Assembly (NCBI GenBank): GCA_046589965.1 | Contig: JBKJVF010000105.1 | Span: forward strand, 1-32,444 | Source: JAJNPS01 sp046589965 | GTDB taxonomy: Bacteria > Pseudomonadota > Alphaproteobacteria > Rhodobacterales > Rhodobacteraceae | Length of the DNA: 32,444 nt | Direction of reading: 5' to 3' | Shown: in pieces, positions 1 through 9,306 of the stretch | Layout of the letters: every line of letters begins with the position of its first letter | Numbering within the stretch: the first letter of the stretch is position 1 | Translations under genes and position numbers: made by a program | Notes under the pieces: generated by a model | The model's database searches: none | What the model saw: the letters and a program-made list of their open reading frames with translations, nothing else | What the model was told of the DNA's origin: nothing

Positions 1-1
1 A

Positions 2-3000
2 CTGGTTTCCGAGGCCAACGCTTTTGGCAGCCGTCTCCGACGGATCGCGCGTATGCCCCTCATCTGGCGCGCCTCGACCTCGCCGATCACGTCGCACGAC
101 ATCGCCGAGGACTACGCCGAGGCGGCGCTCACCATTGCCGAGGCGCTTAACGAATTCGAGTCAGACATCGCGGGGTCGTCGATTGCAGTCTTCATGACGG
201 CGAACCCCTTCGTAGTCGATATGAAAGAGATCGGCTCCCTGCTCTCGGCCGCTGCCCGCGAAAGAGACAGGGTCGATCCAAGCCTGGTTGAAACGCTCAC
301 CGATCCCGCAGCGCGCCGCGCCGCGCGTGACCTTTGCGGTCAGATCGGTGAACGACAGACACTTGTGGCCCGTCTAGGCCACAAGCTGCGTGACGCCGAG
401 GGATGGAACATCTCCGAGCGCCTCGGGGCCGCTGCTGAGTTCGCCAAGGCCCAGGGCCGTCGTCTAGACCCGGAGCAACACCGCGCAAGGCTCGCCGAAA
501 TCTACAATGCGATTGCCACTGCCGGTGTGGTCCTCGCCGCCGCCTCTCGGCTGCCGCAGAGTTGGACCTCCATGGGTCGGACCCTCGCTGAGATATGCGA
601 CGAAGCGCGTCAGGTCGCGGCACACTCCCCGGATGTTCTCTCCCTGCGGAGGGGCGACCTACTGGGCTCGGTTAATGGCTTAGCTGCCGAGATCGAAACC
701 CAGGTCTCCCGTCTGTCAGGCGAGCTCGGCCGCATCCGGCGGGCTCTGCCTTCCGCCGGCGGCAACGACAACCCTGCTGAGCTTCGAAACGCCGCGGCCG
801 CGATCGATGGAGCCGGCTTCTTTGGGCGCATGGGCGCTGCGTACAAGACGGCCTGCAATACGTACGCAAACATCCTCGGAGGGCGGCGTGAGGAGAGCCG
901 GGCCGACATGACGCGGCAACTCCGTGAATATGCCGACTGGCTCGACAAGCGCCGAGAGTTCAACACCGGCGCGCGGTATGCGGAGCAATTTGGGCCGCAC
1001 TTCCGAGGCGTCAACACCGACATGGCTGCGATCGGCCGGGTCGTGACTTTCCACAGGATTTGCGAAGAGATCGCGGGCTCCAGCGTGGACCTAAAAGCCT
1101 ACCTGGAGGCCGGGGAGATCGAACCCCTACTGGCCTTTGCCGAGCTTGAGGAGGTCCCACCACTGACCCTCTCCGAGGCCGAGGCAAAACTGCGCGAGGC
1201 AGAGGATATGGCCGAGAGCGAACGGCGCCGCCTCGCTGAAGCTGAGAGCCACCTTCAGCTATTTCGCAATAAGGAGAGGCTGCCTCTGGGCGAAATCGAG
1301 GAGATTTTGACCATGAAGACGGCAGAGACCGAGCTTGTCCGCAAGATCGATGAAACCCCGGCGCGTGCGGCGCTCGGCGCGCGCTTCTCCGGCCTGATGA
1401 CGCGCACCGATGTGCTCGGCGCGGAGTGCGACCTTGCTGAGGCCATCGCCGACACCGATGACCCCGATCTCGCGCTTGCAGCAATCCGGTCGGGTCGGGT
1501 GGTTAATATGGCCAAAGAGTTCGAAGGCTTCGCTGCCCGCAGAGCCAAGCTCGAGAGCCAGGTCAGCACCTTCGCTTCCGATCTCGGGCTTCCCGAGGAC
1601 TTTTCGACACCGTTGGCGCTGGCTCGGCGCAAATCCGACCTTCGAGAGGCCGCGGCCGATCCGCAGTCACTGCTCGACCGGGCGCAACTGAAGCGGTCAG
1701 AAGACAGCCTGCGCGCACAGGGCCTGGGCGACCTAATCGACTGGGCGGTGGCTGAGGGCGAGGCCCTCGATCCGGCACGATTGGGGCCGATCATCCGGGC
1801 GCTGATCGCGCGTTCGATGGCAGATATCTCTTACAAAGAATGGGGTCCCGCCCTGCAAGGCTACGACGGCCAGGACTTCGACCGCATACGTGGCGAGATC
1901 CGCTCCAAGGATCGAGAGATGATCATGCTTTCCCGCGGTGCAGTGGTTCAGGAACTCCTGGAGTCGGCCCGGCCGCCGGCAGGCAACAACGTCGGCCGGA
2001 AATCAACTTTCAGCGAAATGAGCTTGATCTACAATGAACTTTACAAGAAGAAGCGGCGTATCAGCATCCGTGAATTGGCGAGTCGCGCGGGCCGCGCCCT
2101 CGTCGAGCTGAAACCCTGCTGGATGATGTCGCCGCTCGCGGTCGCTCAGTATCTGCGCCAAGGTATGCGATTCGACCTCGTGGTGATCGACGAGGCGTCG
2201 CAGATGACGCCTGAGAACGCCATTGGCGCGATTAGCCGCGCCGACCAGTCGGTGATAGTCGGAGACACCAAGCAACTGCCACCGACCAGCTTCTTCCAGA
2301 AGGTTCTCGATGATAGCGACACTGACGAAGACCTACGCGAAGATAGCGAGAGCATCCTCGACATGGCCAACGTCGCCTTCATGCCGGTGCGCCAGTTGCG
2401 CTGGCACTACCGTTCTCGGCATTCGTCTCTGATCCAGTTCTCCAACCAGTGGATGTATAAGGGAGAGCTGACGATCTTCCCTTCACCGCTGCAGGATCAT
2501 CCCGATCTCGGCGTCCAGCTTGTCGAAGTACCCGGCATCTACAAGGGGCGCCGCAACGAAGTCGAGGCCCGCGCCATCGTCGTCGCCGCGATCCATCACA
2601 TGACCCATCGGCCGGAGTTGTCGCTGGGCATCTGCACGATGAACTCGGACCAAAAGGACTTGATCCTCGAAGAGTTCGAGCGCGAGCGCGATCGCAACCC
2701 CAAGGTCCAGTTTTTCGTGGAGAAATGGGAGGACGAGAACGACGCCCTAGAGGAATTCTTCGTCAAGAACATCGAGACAATCCAGGGCGATGAGCGCGAC
2801 GTAATGATGATCTCGACGCTGTACGGCCCGGAGGCACCCGGTGCCAAGGTGCTTCAGCGCTTCGGCCCGATCAACTCGGCTCATGGCCATCGCCGCCTGA
2901 ACGTACTCTTCACCCGCGCGAAGCGGAAGATCGTAACGTTCACTTCTATGAAGCCGACTGACATACTCGTTGACGGCGACAAGGCACGAGGCGTGCGGAT

Positions 3001-3850
3001 GTTCCGGGCCTGGCTGGAATACTCGAAGACAGGACACATCCCAGATGCGGCTCGCCCGCAAGGCGGGACCGAGAGCCCGTTCGAGGATTATGTCGCCGCG
3101 CAGATCGAGCGACTCGGTTGCGAGGTGGTGCCGCAGGTGGGCGTGGCTGGATTTCGCATCGACCTTGGCGTCCGGCACCCGGACTGGCCCTACGGCTACA
3201 TATTGGGTGTCGAGTGCGACGGCGCCGCTTACCACAGCTCTAAGTCGAGCCGCGATCGGGACCGGCTGCGCCAAGAGGTCTTAGAGGGGCTCGGCTGGCG
3301 GCTACACCGAATCTGGTCGACCGACTGGTTCCGCAATCCGCGCGCCGAGATCGAGGTCCTGAAGCAAATGATCGACGCAGCACTTGCCGATGCAAATGCA
3401 CGCGGCGTGAAGCACTCCGAGCGTCTCAACGCAATGGCTCTCCTCAATCGTCTCTCGGAAGACGCGACACCCGGGGTCGAAGAGCCCCCCGCCCAAACTG
3501 GAACAGAGAATGAGCCTGCGGATGTTGCTCCGACGGTTGCAGCGCGGCCGAGGCCAGAACAGACAAGCCTGCAGTTCGAGCCGCCCCCGGGCAGTGATCT
3601 CTTCGTGGGGGCGAGCCGGGTCCCCGCCGAGCTGACCATCGCGCTGGGCTCGAGGGTCAGGGTCGAAAACACCACCGACGGCAAGAAGCTAGCCTTTATT
3701 CTTGTCGAAGGTGAGAACGCACCAGATGAGGGCAAGATCGGACTCCACACTCCGCTCGGCCAGGCCCTGCTTGACGCGCAGATTGGCGACGAGGTCGAGT
3801 ACCAGGTCGGCTCGCACATCAAGGAAGTGCGGGTGCTCGATATCCGTTGA
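2..3850 (+). CDS. SF1 helicase with C-terminal nuclease and GreA/GreB-like domains, 5' end outside window
   Basis: The frame is open to the left edge, so the gene starts outside the window. Residue numbers count from the ATG at 53, which is probably internal. Residues 1-650 are mostly helical and Glu/Arg-rich. Then come helicase motifs: Walker B DEASQ (D713-E714), GDTKQLPP (about 737), HYRSRH (about 785), QGDERD (about 911) and RRLNVLFTRAKRK (about 947). No Walker A GxxGxGK is visible, so it should lie upstream. Residues about 1005-1095 look like a Vsr/MTES_1575-type endonuclease fold, with FRIDLGV and VECDGAAYH as the likely PD-(D/E)xK core. After a Pro/Glu-rich linker, residues about 1197-1265 resemble a GreA/GreB C-terminal domain (GKIGLHTPLGQALL, GDEVEYQV). 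The family is the DUF4011/DUF3320-like large helicases often found in defence islands. A defence role is inferred. Confidence 0.85.
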   Translation: MVSEANAFGSRLRRIARMPLIWRASTSPITSHDIAEDYAEAALTIAEALNEFESDIAGSSIAVFMTANPFVVDMKEIGSLLSAAARERDRVDPSLVETLTDPAARRAARDLCGQIGERQTLVARLGHKLRDAEGWNISERLGAAAEFAKAQGRRLDPEQHRARLAEIYNAIATAGVVLAAASRLPQSWTSMGRTLAEICDEARQVAAHSPDVLSLRRGDLLGSVNGLAAEIETQVSRLSGELGRIRRALPSAGGNDNPAELRNAAAAIDGAGFFGRMGAAYKTACNTYANILGGRREESRADMTRQLREYADWLDKRREFNTGARYAEQFGPHFRGVNTDMAAIGRVVTFHRICEEIAGSSVDLKAYLEAGEIEPLLAFAELEEVPPLTLSEAEAKLREAEDMAESERRRLAEAESHLQLFRNKERLPLGEIEEILTMKTAETELVRKIDETPARAALGARFSGLMTRTDVLGAECDLAEAIADTDDPDLALAAIRSGRVVNMAKEFEGFAARRAKLESQVSTFASDLGLPEDFSTPLALARRKSDLREAAADPQSLLDRAQLKRSEDSLRAQGLGDLIDWAVAEGEALDPARLGPIIRALIARSMADISYKEWGPALQGYDGQDFDRIRGEIRSKDREMIMLSRGAVVQELLESARPPAGNNVGRKSTFSEMSLIYNELYKKKRRISIRELASRAGRALVELKPCWMMSPLAVAQYLRQGMRFDLVVIDEASQMTPENAIGAISRADQSVIVGDTKQLPPTSFFQKVLDDSDTDEDLREDSESILDMANVAFMPVRQLRWHYRSRHSSLIQFSNQWMYKGELTIFPSPLQDHPDLGVQLVEVPGIYKGRRNEVEARAIVVAAIHHMTHRPELSLGICTMNSDQKDLILEEFERERDRNPKVQFFVEKWEDENDALEEFFVKNIETIQGDERDVMMISTLYGPEAPGAKVLQRFGPINSAHGHRRLNVLFTRAKRKIVTFTSMKPTDILVDGDKARGVRMFRAWLEYSKTGHIPDAARPQGGTESPFEDYVAAQIERLGCEVVPQVGVAGFRIDLGVRHPDWPYGYILGVECDGAAYHSSKSSRDRDRLRQEVLEGLGWRLHRIWSTDWFRNPRAEIEVLKQMIDAALADANARGVKHSERLNAMALLNRLSEDATPGVEEPPAQTGTENEPADVAPTVAARPRPEQTSLQFEPPPGSDLFVGASRVPAELTIALGSRVRVENTTDGKKLAFILVEGENAPDEGKIGLHTPLGQALLDAQIGDEVEYQVGSHIKEVRVLDIR

Positions 3851-4458
3851 GCATCGAGAGGTTCAAATTTATGGGAATCACGCGGTTTCGGTACGGCGGC
3901 GCATGAAGGAGACACAAAATGAAAGACCTCAGGCGGCCGGATATCGCTGAACGGCCCACGAGCCATACTAGCCCATCTCGACGGTTGCCTGAGGCACGTT
4001 GGTCGCTGCGATAAGCACTTGCGGCCGCTTCGGCGATCCTATGCTGCGGCGCTACTTGAGTTCGCACGGCCGCAATGGAGCGAGAGCAACCCTTAACTGC
4101 CACGGCGTATCGAGCGCGAACTCAGCAACGCCAGGGGGCGGAGGAAACGCGACTGCGGCCTAACCTTCTCTGGATCGTAAGTTATTGATTTTGTTATGCC
4201 ACATGCAAATTTGAATCCCATTTCATGGAAGCGCGACTGTGATCCAACCCGGAGCAGATCAAAAACCGTGCTTTGTATTCGAGCCCTGTCGCCTGAACCT
4301 GCGGCACAACGTTTGCTATCTGGTCTCAATGACGCGTTCGTTTAGGAGACCGATGCGGTGTGGCAAGCATGACGATCAACATCGTCTTTCATATTTGGGG
4401 AAAGCTGCGTCCCTCGGGTTCAGGCTGACCGGTCCGGAGACGGGTGCGCCAACTCTGG
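3851..4458. other. Intergenic stretch, no recognised gene
   Basis: These 608 bases separate the 3' ends of the helicase gene and the minus-strand epimerase gene. No open frame here has both a good ribosome binding site and a recognisable product. A 31-codon frame (3919-4014) follows a GGAG sequence but has no recognisable family. The stretch around 4180-4260 is more AT-rich than its surroundings. No tRNA, repeat or clear terminator was recognised. Confidence 0.5.
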
Positions 4459-5274
4459 TTAAGTCAGCGTGCGCAGGAAAGCTCGGTTTGCCATGACGGC
4501 AGCGGCTGGATCGGCGGCGGCGGTTTGGGATTCCTCTTCGACCACGACCCAGCCGTTGAAGTTTGGCGCATTGGCCACGAAAGCCAAGACCGCGGGCACA
4601 TCGCAGACACCTTCTCCCAGCATCGCCCAGTTGCCCCTCACATCGACGTCCTTCAAGTGGACATAGCGAATGCGGTCGCGAAAGGTGGCCAGCGTGTCGG
4701 CCATGACCTGCCCGCCGCGCAAGATATGGCCGGTATCGGGCACCCAGCCCACCTGCGGGTCCATGAGGCCAAAAACCGCGTCATAGTCGCTACGGCTGAA
4801 CAACAGTGTGTTGTAATGCGACGAGGGGTGAACCGCCACAGTGACGCCTGACAGACGGCCGATCTCGGTAGCGCGATTGTAGACCTCGGCGGCGACCGCG
4901 AACTTGTCGGCGCGATTGCCTTTCGACATGACGGTGGCCGACCCCATCGACACCAGCGCGCCCGGAAAATGGGCCGCGAAATCAACCCAACGGCGCGCAG
5001 CACCAAGGTCAGCTTCGATCTGCAAGGGTTCGGTAAATCCGCTATCCGTCCCAAAGGCAAAGGACACCAGCGTCAGCCCCGCATCCGAAAGGCGCCGGGC
5101 AAAATCGCCCGGTCGAGTGGCATAGGTGCCGATCATGGTATTGGTAATCTCAATCCCCGCGTAACCACCTGCGGATATAGCCCACACAAGATCATCGGGA
5201 CTGCCGGTCCATGCGGGGCCGAGCATTTCCCAGGTGAAGGTCTGGCAGGCAAAACGCATCTGTAGCGGGGCCAT
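4459..5274 (-). CDS. Sugar phosphate isomerase/epimerase-like TIM-barrel protein
   Basis: This 271-residue protein belongs to the xylose-isomerase-like/AP-endonuclease-2 TIM-barrel superfamily (IolE, IolI, ketose 3-epimerase type). The metal-binding pattern is visible: an early Glu in AGIEITNT, HPSSHYNT, VPDTGHI, YVHLKDVD and a terminal VVVEEES. Members isomerise, epimerise or dehydrate sugars and inositols in the cytoplasm. The ATG at 5274 follows AAGGA at a good distance. It diverges from the Gfo/Idh/MocA dehydrogenase gene, a pairing typical of sugar and polyol catabolic loci. The exact substrate cannot be read from the sequence. Confidence 0.85.
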   Translation of the reverse strand: MAPLQMRFACQTFTWEMLGPAWTGSPDDLVWAISAGGYAGIEITNTMIGTYATRPGDFARRLSDAGLTLVSFAFGTDSGFTEPLQIEADLGAARRWVDFAAHFPGALVSMGSATVMSKGNRADKFAVAAEVYNRATEIGRLSGVTVAVHPSSHYNTLLFSRSDYDAVFGLMDPQVGWVPDTGHILRGGQVMADTLATFRDRIRYVHLKDVDVRGNWAMLGEGVCDVPAVLAFVANAPNFNGWVVVEEESQTAAADPAAAVMANRAFLRTLT

Positions 5275-5403
5275 ATTCTGTCCTTGTCTGGGTGAGGTCG
5301 GGGCTTATGAAGATGCATTGAGTGGAGGCTAGGATTAAACGGTCGCTAGCGGCAACGGGATTCGCTACCACAGGCGGGCGGCAGCAACCGGGGGGGCAGG
5401 ATC

Positions 5404-6552
5404 ATGGCAATGGGGGACGGCGCAGTACTGCGGATTGGCGTGGTCGGGTGCGGCAGCATCTCGGTCGCCTACATGCGCAATGCGCCGATGTTTTTCGGGT
5501 TGAGGATAACCGCCTGCGCCGATCTGAACCCGCAGGCGGCGCTGCTGCGGGCAAGCGAATACGGTCTGCGGACGATGGATGTGGACGGCCTCATGTCCGA
5601 CCCAGAGATTGACCTTGTGCTGAACCTGACGGTTCCGGCCGCGCATTACGATGTCTCGATGCAGGCGCTGGCGGCTGGCAAGCATGTATTCACCGAAAAG
5701 CCCTTGGCGGTGACCGCCGATCTGGGCCGCGCACTGGTGGCCGATGCGGCGCGGCGCGGGCTGGCCATCGGCTCGGCCCCCGATACGTTCATGGGGGCGG
5801 CTGGACGGCGGGCGCGGCGGTTGATGGAGGATGGCACCATCGGCACGCCGGTCACCGGCACTGCCTTTATGCTGGGCCGGGGGATGGAGCATTGGCACCC
5901 CGACCCGGCCTTCTACTATCAGCCCGGTGCGGGCCCGGTACTGGACATGGGCCCCTATTACCTGACGATGATGGTCAACCTCATGGGCCCGGTGCGGCGG
6001 GTTCAGGCGGTGGCGACCAGCGGTCAGACTGAACGGGTGATCACGGCGGCGGGGCCAAAGCAGGGCACGCGCTTTGCAGTCGGCACGCCGACAAGTGTGC
6101 TGTCGCTGCTGCAGTTTGCCTGCGGGGCAACGGTGACCTTTGGCGCGTCCTGGGATGTGTTCCGCCATTCCAACCACCCGATCGAGTTGCACGGCACCAA
6201 AGGCTCCTTGCGGCTGCCCGACCCCGATACGTTCGGTGGGGTGCTCGCGGTATCTGACGGCGGGCAGGACTGGCAGGAAACCGATACCGCCGGGCTACTA
6301 TATGGCGCGGTGAACTGGCCGGTGGCGGCGCCCGACCGGGCCAATTACCGGATGCTGGGGTTGGCAGACCTGGCACGCGCGCTGCAGACGGGGCGGGCAC
6401 CCCGTGCCTCCGGACAACTGGCGCTGCATGTGCTGGAGGTGATGGAGGCGATCCTCCGCGCGGGCGAAACCGGCGTCGCGCAGGATGTGGGCGGTGCGAC
6501 GGTCCAGCCCACCGAACTCGGAGAGGATGAGGCGCGCAGCCTTTTGGCCTAA
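5404..6552 (+). CDS. Gfo/Idh/MocA family NAD(P)-dependent oxidoreductase
   Basis: This is a 382-residue dehydrogenase. The N-terminal Rossmann fold starts at about residue 10 with GVVGCGSIS. The EKPLAVT segment at about residue 98 carries the family's conserved Lys, and GPVLDMGPYYL at about residue 177 marks the substrate domain. Members oxidise a sugar or cyclitol hydroxyl with NAD(P). The ATG follows a G-rich ribosome binding site (GGGGGGCAGGA). It is the first gene rightward from a 129-bp divergent region shared with the epimerase. It ends 11 bp from the stop of the convergent deoR-type gene, with a GACGCGCGTC palindrome over the junction. It probably works with the epimerase to interconvert the sugar before phosphorylation. 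Confidence 0.9.
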   Translation: MAMGDGAVLRIGVVGCGSISVAYMRNAPMFFGLRITACADLNPQAALLRASEYGLRTMDVDGLMSDPEIDLVLNLTVPAAHYDVSMQALAAGKHVFTEKPLAVTADLGRALVADAARRGLAIGSAPDTFMGAAGRRARRLMEDGTIGTPVTGTAFMLGRGMEHWHPDPAFYYQPGAGPVLDMGPYYLTMMVNLMGPVRRVQAVATSGQTERVITAAGPKQGTRFAVGTPTSVLSLLQFACGATVTFGASWDVFRHSNHPIELHGTKGSLRLPDPDTFGGVLAVSDGGQDWQETDTAGLLYGAVNWPVAAPDRANYRMLGLADLARALQTGRAPRASGQLALHVLEVMEAILRAGETGVAQDVGGATVQPTELGEDEARSLLA

Positions 6553-6563
6553 CAGGACGCGCG

Positions 6564-7328
6564 TCAGACGTAGCGTACCTCTACCCCCAGCCGATCCAGG
6601 CGGCTTCGGATGGCTTGCGGCATGTCGCTGTCAGTAATGACCATGTCCACCCGTGAGACCGAGAATGCCTTGGATGCGGCCCCAATATCCCATTTGCTGG
6701 AATCGGCCAGCAGAATCACCCGACGCGCCATGCGCACCAGATTGCGCTTGGTGCGGGCGATATCCTCGTTCACATCGACGACGTCGAAGGCCGCGTCGAT
6801 AGCGTGGGCGCTGAGAAAGGCTTGATGCGCGACCAGCCCGCCGACTGCCTTGTCAAAATCGGCGACTATGGTGCTTGCGGTGCTAGCAAACACCCGCCCG
6901 CCGATCATGTGGACGTCAAGCCCCTGCCGGTGCATCAGATACTGGGCGATGTTCATCGCTGTGGTGGCCAGCACCACATTGGTGACCGGCGGCATCTGGA
7001 TGGCCAATTGCAGCAGGGTCGATCCGCTGTCGAATACCACCGACTGGTTGTCGGTGATCAGCGAAGCGGCCATTTCGGCGATGCGCCGTTTGGCATTGAA
7101 GTTGCGGCGCATCCGCTCTTCGAATGCCGCATCGGGGGAGTCGACCGGCAGGGCAATAGCGCCGCCGTGGGTCTTCATCAGCTGCTTGCGCGCCGCCATG
7201 ATCTCGAGATCGGACCGAATGGTCACTTCCGATACGCTGAAATCCTTTGACAGCTGTACCGTGCGGGCCTGTCCGGCGCGCTGAAGCGTAAGCATGATCT
7301 GATGTCGTCGTTGTTCTGCCAGCATCAA
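6564..7328 (-). CDS. DeoR/GlpR-family transcriptional regulator
   Basis: This 254-residue protein has the DeoR layout. A winged helix-turn-helix occupies residues 1-57 (QLSKDFSVSEVTIRSDL, then KTHGGAIAL). A DeoRC sugar-phosphate sensor domain follows, with the FDSGSTLLQLA phosphate-binding segment at about residue 99. Such proteins usually repress a catabolic operon until a phosphorylated intermediate binds. It is transcribed divergently from the aldolase-kinase-ATPase genes. The 214-bp region between holds CGAAA/TTTCG boxes, a likely place for its own operator. The natural effector could be the kinase product or the aldolase substrate. Confidence 0.9.
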   Translation of the reverse strand: MMLAEQRRHQIMLTLQRAGQARTVQLSKDFSVSEVTIRSDLEIMAARKQLMKTHGGAIALPVDSPDAAFEERMRRNFNAKRRIAEMAASLITDNQSVVFDSGSTLLQLAIQMPPVTNVVLATTAMNIAQYLMHRQGLDVHMIGGRVFASTASTIVADFDKAVGGLVAHQAFLSAHAIDAAFDVVDVNEDIARTKRNLVRMARRVILLADSSKWDIGAASKAFSVSRVDMVITDSDMPQAIRSRLDRLGVEVRYV

Positions 7329-7356
7329 GCACTCCGATCAGCACCCAAAGGAAGCC

Positions 7357-7475
7357 TTTCGATTTTCGTAAGTCAACACCACCTACAGCAACAGCGTGCG
7401 GAACAAAGTACCCGAAAACAAATGACCAATGGGGGCATTTGGGCATCAGGTGAAGAGTTAGAAAGGATTCGAAAG
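7357..7475. promoter_or_regulatory. Candidate DeoR-type operator boxes, divergent deoR/aldolase region
   Basis: The divergent region contains TTTCGATTTTCG (7357-7368), CGAAAA (7413-7418) and ATTCGAAAG (7467-7475). DeoR-family proteins commonly bind repeated TTTCG/CGAAA half-sites. ATTCGAAAG recurs at 10663-10671 before the binding-protein gene. CGATTTTC (7360-7367) is the reverse complement of GAAAATCG, present twice there. Binding is inferred. Confidence 0.45.
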
Positions 7476-7542
7476 ATTGTGTGTTTTGTTCCTTTGAGGT
7501 TACGGTCTTCCAGTCGCAGCAAGCCGAAGGAATCGCGAAGCC

Positions 7543-8343
7543 ATGGGTCTTGGAACCAAAATCCGCCTGTCCAGACTGTTCTCCAACCCGTCGGGTCACC
7601 TGTTCGGCGGCGCGGTCGATCACTTTGTCGGTTATGGCAATGTGCGCGAGGGCGGGCTTGCCGATCTACCGGGAGCACTTGCGCGCGTGATGGCGGGGGA
7701 ACCCGACTATGTCTCGATCCAGCCGGGTGCGGCCAAGCATCTGTGGCCGCAGTATGCGGGCAAGGCGGCACTGGTCATTCAGGCCGGCTGCTTTACCGCC
7801 GATGACCGTATCCGCCAGCTGATTGCCACACCCGAGGATGCAGTGCGCTATGGCGCGGATGCGCTTGCCGTCGCCATTCCGGTGCGTGGGTCAACCGAAG
7901 GCGAATACATCCGCTGGCTGACCGATACAGTGAACGCCGCTGCGCGATACGAGATGCCAGTGGTGGCCCATGTCTACCCGCGCGACTTCTCGCAGGGTGG
8001 CAAGATCGTCTTCACGCCCGACGAGATTGCCTATGCCGTCCGGATCGGGTTCGAGACCGGAGTGGATGTGATCAAGGTCGGCTATACTGGCGATTTCGAC
8101 TCGTTCAAGGAAACTGTCGCAACCTGCCCGGTGCCGGTGGTGATTGCAGGCGGGCCCAAGACCGACACGCTTCTCGGAGCGCTTCAGCAGACCGCAGATG
8201 CCCTGCGGGCCGGAGCAGTGGGCGCGGTAGTGGGGCGTAACCTTTGGGGTCATGGCGACACGACCAAGGCGGCAAAGGCGTTCCGGCTGGTCATTCACGG
8301 TGGCATGGCGCCCGCCGAGGCGCTGGCCACGGCCGGGGCCTAG
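7543..8343 (+). CDS. DhnA/DeoC/LacD-type class I aldolase
   Basis: This 266-residue (beta/alpha)8-barrel protein belongs to the Schiff-base aldolases (FbaB, LsrF and LacD relatives). The segment VDVIKVGYTGD at about residue 179 contains the expected Schiff-base Lys. IAGGPKT at about residue 206 and GAVGAVVGRNLW near the C-terminus match the phosphate-binding loops. Enzymes of this type cleave a ketose phosphate to dihydroxyacetone phosphate and an aldehyde. It is the first gene downstream of the deoR divergent region and lies just before a PfkB kinase, so it probably acts on that kinase's product. The ATG at 7543 follows a GAAGGAA stretch. Confidence 0.87.
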   Translation: MGLGTKIRLSRLFSNPSGHLFGGAVDHFVGYGNVREGGLADLPGALARVMAGEPDYVSIQPGAAKHLWPQYAGKAALVIQAGCFTADDRIRQLIATPEDAVRYGADALAVAIPVRGSTEGEYIRWLTDTVNAAARYEMPVVAHVYPRDFSQGGKIVFTPDEIAYAVRIGFETGVDVIKVGYTGDFDSFKETVATCPVPVVIAGGPKTDTLLGALQQTADALRAGAVGAVVGRNLWGHGDTTKAAKAFRLVIHGGMAPAEALATAGA

Positions 8344-8348
8344 CGGGG

Positions 8349-9287
8349 GTGGGTGGCGGGCGCCAGATCCTTGGGTTCGGCGCGCTGTCAGTTGATCGCA
8401 TCCTCTATGTCGACCGGCCCTTTGCGGCCGGAAAAGGCAAGGTGATCAACAAGATCACCGATTTTGGCGGAAATGTCGGCACTGCGCTTGTCGCGGTCGC
8501 CCGGCTTGGCGGAAACGCCGGTTTCATCGGCTGGCTTACAGCGGACGAGCAGGCGGACCCAAGCGGTGCGGAACTTGCGCGTCACGGGGTGGCGATTGGT
8601 GATGCACCTCGCAGGGCGGATGCGCGGGCCGTGCATTCCACGATCATTGTCGCCCCGGATGCAGAGCGGTTCATTGCTTTTGACGACAACGTCCCCCATG
8701 GCACCGATGGCGCGCTGGCCGATGCAGTCCTTGCCGCGGCTGGGGTGCTGCTGATCGACAGCTATGCCACACATTCAGTGGGGGTCGTGCTGCGGGCGCG
8801 CAATCTGGGCGTCGCGGTAGTGGCCGATATCGAATGGTCCAGCGGGGAAGAAACAGATACGCTTCTGGCAGCGGCGGACCATCTGGTGCTGCCGTTGGCC
8901 TTCGGGCAAAGCGCAACCGGCCGGACGCAGCCGGAAGAGGTTCTGGCGGCGCTCTGGTCGGATACCCGCGCTGCGGTCGTGCTGACTGATGGTGCGCGGG
9001 GTGCCTGGCTTCGGCAGCGGGCCGACCCGGCCCTGTGGCACATTCCGGCCCATCCGGTGACAGCGATCGACACCACCGGCGCGGGCGATTGTTTTCACGG
9101 CGCCTATGCGTTGGCGCTGGCCGAGGGAAAGGCACCGCTGCAGGCCGTGCTGTACGCAGGCACGGCAGCGGCCATCGCGGTCACCGGTCGGGGCGGGCGG
9201 GCGGCCTTGCCGGATAACGCGACCTGCGTGGCATGGATGACGCGAGAAACGGCACCACAGCCCTTGAGGCTGCAAGTCAAAGTCTAG
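8349..9287 (+). CDS. PfkB/ribokinase-family sugar kinase
   Basis: A GTG at 8349 is the likely start, because homology begins immediately (ILGFGALSVDRILYVD) and the aldolase stops at 8343. The reading frame extends further upstream, but only inside the aldolase gene. The protein is about 312 residues. The early FGGNVGTALVAVARLGG segment matches PfkB signature 1. DTTGAGDCFHGAYALALAEG near residue 239 is signature 2, with the catalytic Asp in GAGD and the anion hole. It should phosphorylate the imported sugar, possibly a ketose, to give the aldolase substrate. The tight spacing on both sides indicates one transcript with the aldolase and the ABC ATPase. Confidence 0.88.
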   Translation: MGGGRQILGFGALSVDRILYVDRPFAAGKGKVINKITDFGGNVGTALVAVARLGGNAGFIGWLTADEQADPSGAELARHGVAIGDAPRRADARAVHSTIIVAPDAERFIAFDDNVPHGTDGALADAVLAAAGVLLIDSYATHSVGVVLRARNLGVAVVADIEWSSGEETDTLLAAADHLVLPLAFGQSATGRTQPEEVLAALWSDTRAAVVLTDGARGAWLRQRADPALWHIPAHPVTAIDTTGAGDCFHGAYALALAEGKAPLQAVLYAGTAAAIAVTGRGGRAALPDNATCVAWMTRETAPQPLRLQVKV

Positions 9288-9306
9288 GGCGGAGAAGGGG
9301 GGCATC

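Noticed and set aside
3919..4014. 31-codon frame after a good GGAG site downstream of the helicase gene
   Set aside because: The product matches nothing recognisable, is too short to judge, and lies in a region with no other sign of coding.
6556..6565. GACGCGCGTC palindrome between convergent genes
   Set aside because: Ten bases of GC-rich palindrome without a loop or T-run is weak evidence for a terminator.
7543..9287. Identifying the aldolase-kinase pair as the sulfoquinovose (YihT/YihV) pathway
   Set aside because: DeoR plus PfkB kinase plus class I aldolase fits, but the aldolase is DhnA/FbaB-like and there is no sulfoquinovosidase or sulfolactaldehyde reductase in the window.
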